In this document: piece after piece, positions 30,701-33,444 of the stretch
How the letters are laid out: each line of letters opens with the position of its first letter
Numbering within the stretch: position 1 is the stretch's first letter
Source: Fragilaria crotonensis
Lineage: Eukaryota > Bacillariophyta > Fragilariophyceae > Fragilariales > Fragilariaceae
Assembly (NCBI GenBank): GCA_022925895.1
Contig: JAKSYS010000682.1
Span: forward strand, 1-33,444
Reading direction: 5' to 3'
DNA: 33,444 bases
Notes under the pieces: generated by a model
Told to the model about the DNA's origin: nothing
Database searches by the model: none
Seen by the model: the letters and a program-made list of their open reading frames with translations, nothing else
Translations under genes and position numbers: made by a program

Positions 30701-31152
30701 ACCTAGTGGATTCGCTCGCAGCTTGAACAGTTCCAAACACAAATCCAACACACCAAGATCAGGACCTTCCTCGTCCTCTTCTTCAGTTTCTTGAAGGCAT
30801 CCTGATTGCCAGCGTCGCCATCATCGTTGTCTTCAAACATCACAAAATTGTCATCGTCAACTGCGTTCAAATCGTTGACGTGATGCAGAGGATCCCCCGC
30901 CTCTCCTCTTACAGATGCACCGCTCCCACGGAGTGAAGTCCTCGAATTCGGGAAAGTGGAACGATTTCCGCCTTGCGACGCATTAGTTGTGTTCGCAATG
31001 CTGTCGTTCGGGATGGTGGGTGCCACTGTTGCAGATGCTGCATTGACACGTGACATGTAGAATGATTTACATGCCAAATTTTGAGCGAGGTGGGACTGAA
31101 GCCTCTTGAAACTCTTTCCACAAACGGCACAAGCATTAGTTGACATTGACAT
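27792..31152 (-). CDS. CACTA/Plavaka-like DDE transposase of the nested element, frame-disrupted
   Basis: About 1,120 codons. The N-terminal zinc finger is NACAVCGKSFKRLQSHLAQNLAC. The catalytic region has LLPCVMAMDKTHIDMAGRL (first Asp), PITVSHGLLNHITRR, FIIGDTEGHDRLCGHY (second Asp) followed by a CRICECP cysteine motif, then FGLHNQRGIFGACPGEMLHLISLGWFKYC and FSSGTNLMGHEMAG, like the ELLH...GL blocks of CACTA/Plavaka transposases. A later helical part contains APRPGAMGNNTIKTHLVLH. The C-terminus is Lys/Ala-rich with stop TAG at 27794-27792. The frame changes by -1 near 30,790, 29,580, 29,325 and 28,685, three of them at runs of one base, and again near 28,105 and 28,000. It cuts and pastes the element by binding its ends. 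Confidence 0.72.
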
Positions 31153-31673
31153 GCTGATCCCTGCTGATGATTGCGTTAATTTGCAGAGTGATGAGAACAG
31201 AACACAAATGTTTTATTGTGATCAACAAAACTTGCGAGAAATGATTGGTGTACAATGATTATTTTCAATGAAGCCAGAAATGGTTCGTTCGTAATCCCTT
31301 CTCCGATCCAATAACAAAAATGTGGGATGTAAGACACATACCGTTCAATAGAAACAAGAAGTGCGTGATAAGCGTAGGTCATTCCATAAACCATGATGGT
31401 CAGATCAGAATATATATGTCGTAATTTTAACCACTTTATTCGACTGTGACGCATAATAACCAAACATGTTATGACTTACAATGCTTAAATTTGATATTTT
31501 GTTAAGGTAACAATCAATAATATTACTTTCAAATATATACCGTAACAAATGACTATTATATTAACTATTGAGCAATATTGCATTTACTTTTAACCATATA
31601 GCCGCGTCTAATAACAATATATGAATCACATCTCACAAAAAAGTTAACATATAATGACAGAGTTAACATTCTC
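31153..31673. other. Right subterminal region with TGTTA/TAACA words
   Basis: 521 bp, AT-rich, the presumed transposase promoter side. Seven TGTTA/TAACA words lie between 31,460 and 31,670, including GTTAACAT twice next to the terminus. No gene is supported. Confidence 0.65.
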
Positions 31674-31685
31674 CACCTTCTGATG
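31674..31685 (-). repeat. Right terminal inverted repeat
   Basis: CACCTTCTGATG, the perfect complement of the left repeat, followed by the AA duplication at 31686-31687. The hAT reading frame runs into it and stops at 31663. Confidence 0.9.
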
Positions 31686-33218
31686 AAGCTGTGCCCATGT
31701 CAGCAATGAGCTTATTCTGTCGACTTAGGTGAGTGATAAATTTCAACATAACAGAGAAGAATGCATCGTTTACCACTGTTGTCATGATGTGCTCCATGAC
31801 AAGATCAAGCTGGTGAGCGCCGCACCAAATCCGAATCATAGGACACTTTTCGTGCATTGACCTTTGCAGTCTTGTTACTACTCCAGCTGCTCGGCCCGTC
31901 ATGTTCCTTGCGCCATCCGATGCGACGCCCAGCAGCGCAATCTTCCAATGAGGACAAACAACAGATAAGAATTTTTCGATCATGTCATGCATCACTTCAC
32001 CTGTATGCCGATCATGAAGTGGCAGAGCACATCCGTGAAGATTGTAGATGTCCCTGCTACTCCTGGAGTACACACGAAAACGTAGATCAAGGTAGGAAGT
32101 GCTTTGATGAGTTGCGCTGTCAATGGCGATAGAGAATGCCCACGATTGCTCCAGGACATCAGATATCCGCTGCAGATTGATGGCGCAGCCAACACGAGCA
32201 AACATGCTTACTTCTTGACGATTGCAGACCATTGCTTGTTCTCGTTAATCCCATAACATCTGCAGTATCCCTGAGGATAGCTTGTGGCGTTCTGAATGTG
32301 ACACCATTTGAGATGAAGCGAAGGACGAGAGCCATTACTGTCTTCTTGGAGCTTGGTATTGTGACAATATACTGATAGTTGTCACGGTCATTGGCATCGT
32401 CATCATTATCACTGTCCTCATTGTCAACAACAGCTATTCCTTCTCCTTGCTGCTCATCATCTGCATCATTGCCATCATTTGCAATCACAATCACCTTCCG
32501 TTTCTTGAATGCAGACAGCGCTTGCTCCTTCACCTGAAGTGCTGTTTCTCGGCGATTCTTCTGAACTGCTGCATACTCAGCTGCACTGCCAAAGCAGGCA
32601 GCAGTGCTATCACCGTCACCATCTTCGACTTGATTTTCCTGAAGCAGATGTGAAGGGGTGGCATAGTACATGTCGCCGATGATGACATCAACAATGTCCT
32701 TGTCAATTACATGAACAGTTGGCTTTTCAATTGTGACGGCGGCATTCCTTCTTGAGGAGCAGGACAAAAGGAGAGACAACTACAGTTTGAAAGTGATCCA
32801 TGACAGAGGAGCACTTCTTGCTCTGTGTATCATCATCCTTCTTGGTGAAAAATAAATCACATTGCTTGACACGCGAGAAGGGCTTTGTGAAAGACATCCA
32901 GGACTTCTTGACAGCTTCATACTCAGCCCATTTTGAGGGATGTTGCTTCTTCATATGAGACTCTATGTTGTCGTATCTGAAGGGAGCAACCCACGACTGT
33001 CCAACGGCTGGAGGCTTGCGCTTGGCACCAACTCTCTCTTCGCGTCCAAATACAATGCAGAAACGACACCGGAGTCCATTGACCACGCCAGTATGGAGCT
33101 TGCGAGATGCGATACTCAGGCCTAGCTTGATATCATTCTCCTTGATGTAGGCACATGATCGAAGTGCAGCAGAGGAAGAAGAAGCACCGCCACCAGTAGA
33201 GCTGGCGTTTGCTGTCAT
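31686..33218 (-). pseudogene. hAT transposase, N-terminal half with BED-type zinc finger
   Basis: Read in three frames. Residues 45-105 form a BED-like finger: LRCRFC then HMKKQHPSKWAEYEAV (C-x2-C...H-x4-H). A middle block has FISNGVTFRTPQAIL. The catalytic block has FSIAIDSATHQSTSYLDLRF (first Asp), LLGVASDGARNMTGRAAGV (second Asp) and WCGAHQLDLVMEH, the C-x2-H motif of hAT enzymes. The frame changes near 32,750 and near 32,250 (each +1 or -2). It runs into the nested element after DMGTA. Together with 21826-20854 it accounts for a full-length hAT transposase. Confidence 0.85.
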
Positions 33219-33444
33219 ATTTGGATCCTACATGCAGTCGTACAAGCATGATGATGATAGGAGTGACTGTGAGAAAGCATGAAGCAAATGCGAGGACGAC
33301 ATCCACCTGCATCACACACTTAGGCAGCATCAGCAGTATTCTTACTAGCTAAACAACGTACCAGCAGCAGCGGTCTCTCCTTGTCGACAAAGCAGCAGTG
33401 AAGAATGATGGCAACAAATTGCTCCGCTTCTGGTTGTTGCTTTC
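33219..33444. other. 5' flank of the hAT transposase, to window end
   Basis: 226 bp with many GCAGCA words on the plus strand. No terminal repeat matching CAGGGGTG is visible, so the element end lies further right. Confidence 0.5.

Larger units (their letters stand above)
21827..31685 (-). mobile_element. Nested 9.86-kb CACTA/Plavaka-like DNA transposon with dioxygenase-like cargo
   Basis: Bounded by perfect 12-bp terminal inverted repeats CATCAGAAGGTG, extending to 21 of 25 matching bases, with AA on both sides. Contents: AT-rich subterminal regions full of TGTTA/TAACA words at each end, a charged accessory gene (-), an AT-rich spacer, a putative 2OG-Fe(II) dioxygenase gene (+), and a large DDE-type transposase gene (-) convergent with it. 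A 2-bp duplication suits the CACTA superfamily and argues against KDZ elements (8 bp) and hAT (8 bp). All three genes carry small frame breaks, while the ends are well preserved, so the insertion looks fairly recent. Confidence 0.88.
20635..33444 (-). mobile_element. hAT-type DNA transposon, right end outside the window, split by a nested element
   Basis: The left terminus CAGGGGTGTTAATATT matches the CAGGG-type ends common in hAT transposons. The transposase is read on the minus strand in two blocks (33218-31688 and 21826-20854). The 9,859-bp insertion at 21827-31685 is not part of it. The right terminal repeat must lie beyond 33,444, so the boundary and the 8-bp duplication GTCATGTC are unconfirmed. 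The non-nested part in this window is about 2.95 kb. Confidence 0.7.

Noticed and set aside
1-33444. CRISPR arrays, rRNA or tRNA genes
   Set aside because: No regularly spaced direct repeats, no rRNA-like blocks and no tRNA cloverleaf sequence were seen by eye. A tRNA scan was not possible.

Overview
The window is nuclear DNA of a photosynthetic stramenopile, most likely a pennate diatom. Evidence for this: small GT-AG introns (64, 66, 73, 99 and 182 nt), intron-poor genes, hydrophobic signal peptides ending in the A-F or S-F type motif of diatom plastid proteins, a nuclear gene for the plastid Mg-chelatase D subunit, and cytosolic and mitochondrial ribosomal proteins. I cannot name the species.

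Positions 1-20,600 are a compact host gene neighbourhood. In order: a GNAT-DTW fusion (+), an unrecognised plastid membrane protein (+), an MscS-like mechanosensitive channel (-), a large TRP/polycystin-like cation channel (+), cytosolic ribosomal protein uS17/S11 (-), an unrecognised protein with an internal duplication (+), a nitronate monooxygenase-like flavoprotein (-), a MYG1 exonuclease homologue (+), chlD (+), mitochondrial bL25 (-), and a TLC-domain ER membrane protein (-). Spacers between divergent genes are unusually rich in short GTACTGT/ACAGTAC-type palindromic words. One spacer carries a 32-bp inverted repeat.

Positions 20,635-33,444 are nested mobile DNA. A hAT-type transposon, whose transposase reads leftward, begins at a CAGGGGTG terminus near 20,635 and runs off the right edge. 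Its transposase is cut in two by a second element of about 9.86 kb (21,827-31,685). That element has 12-bp perfect terminal inverted repeats, an AA target duplication and subterminal arrays of TGTTA/TAACA. Removing it and one AA copy rejoins the hAT reading frame exactly. The inner element carries three genes: a CACTA/Plavaka-like transposase (-), a protein with an HxD...H pattern suggesting a 2-oxoglutarate/Fe(II) dioxygenase, possibly of the TET/JBP class that modifies DNA bases (+), and a highly charged accessory protein (-). This set is the most interesting content of the window.

A second theme is broken reading frames. chlD, MYG1, the TLC gene, the duplicated-domain gene and all the transposon genes show small indels, often at homopolymers. 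The MscS gene has one in-frame TAG. Neighbouring genes (channel, uS17, NMO, bL25, GNAT-DTW) are intact. chlD should be essential in a phototroph, so local consensus error is the simplest explanation, but a decayed allele is not excluded.
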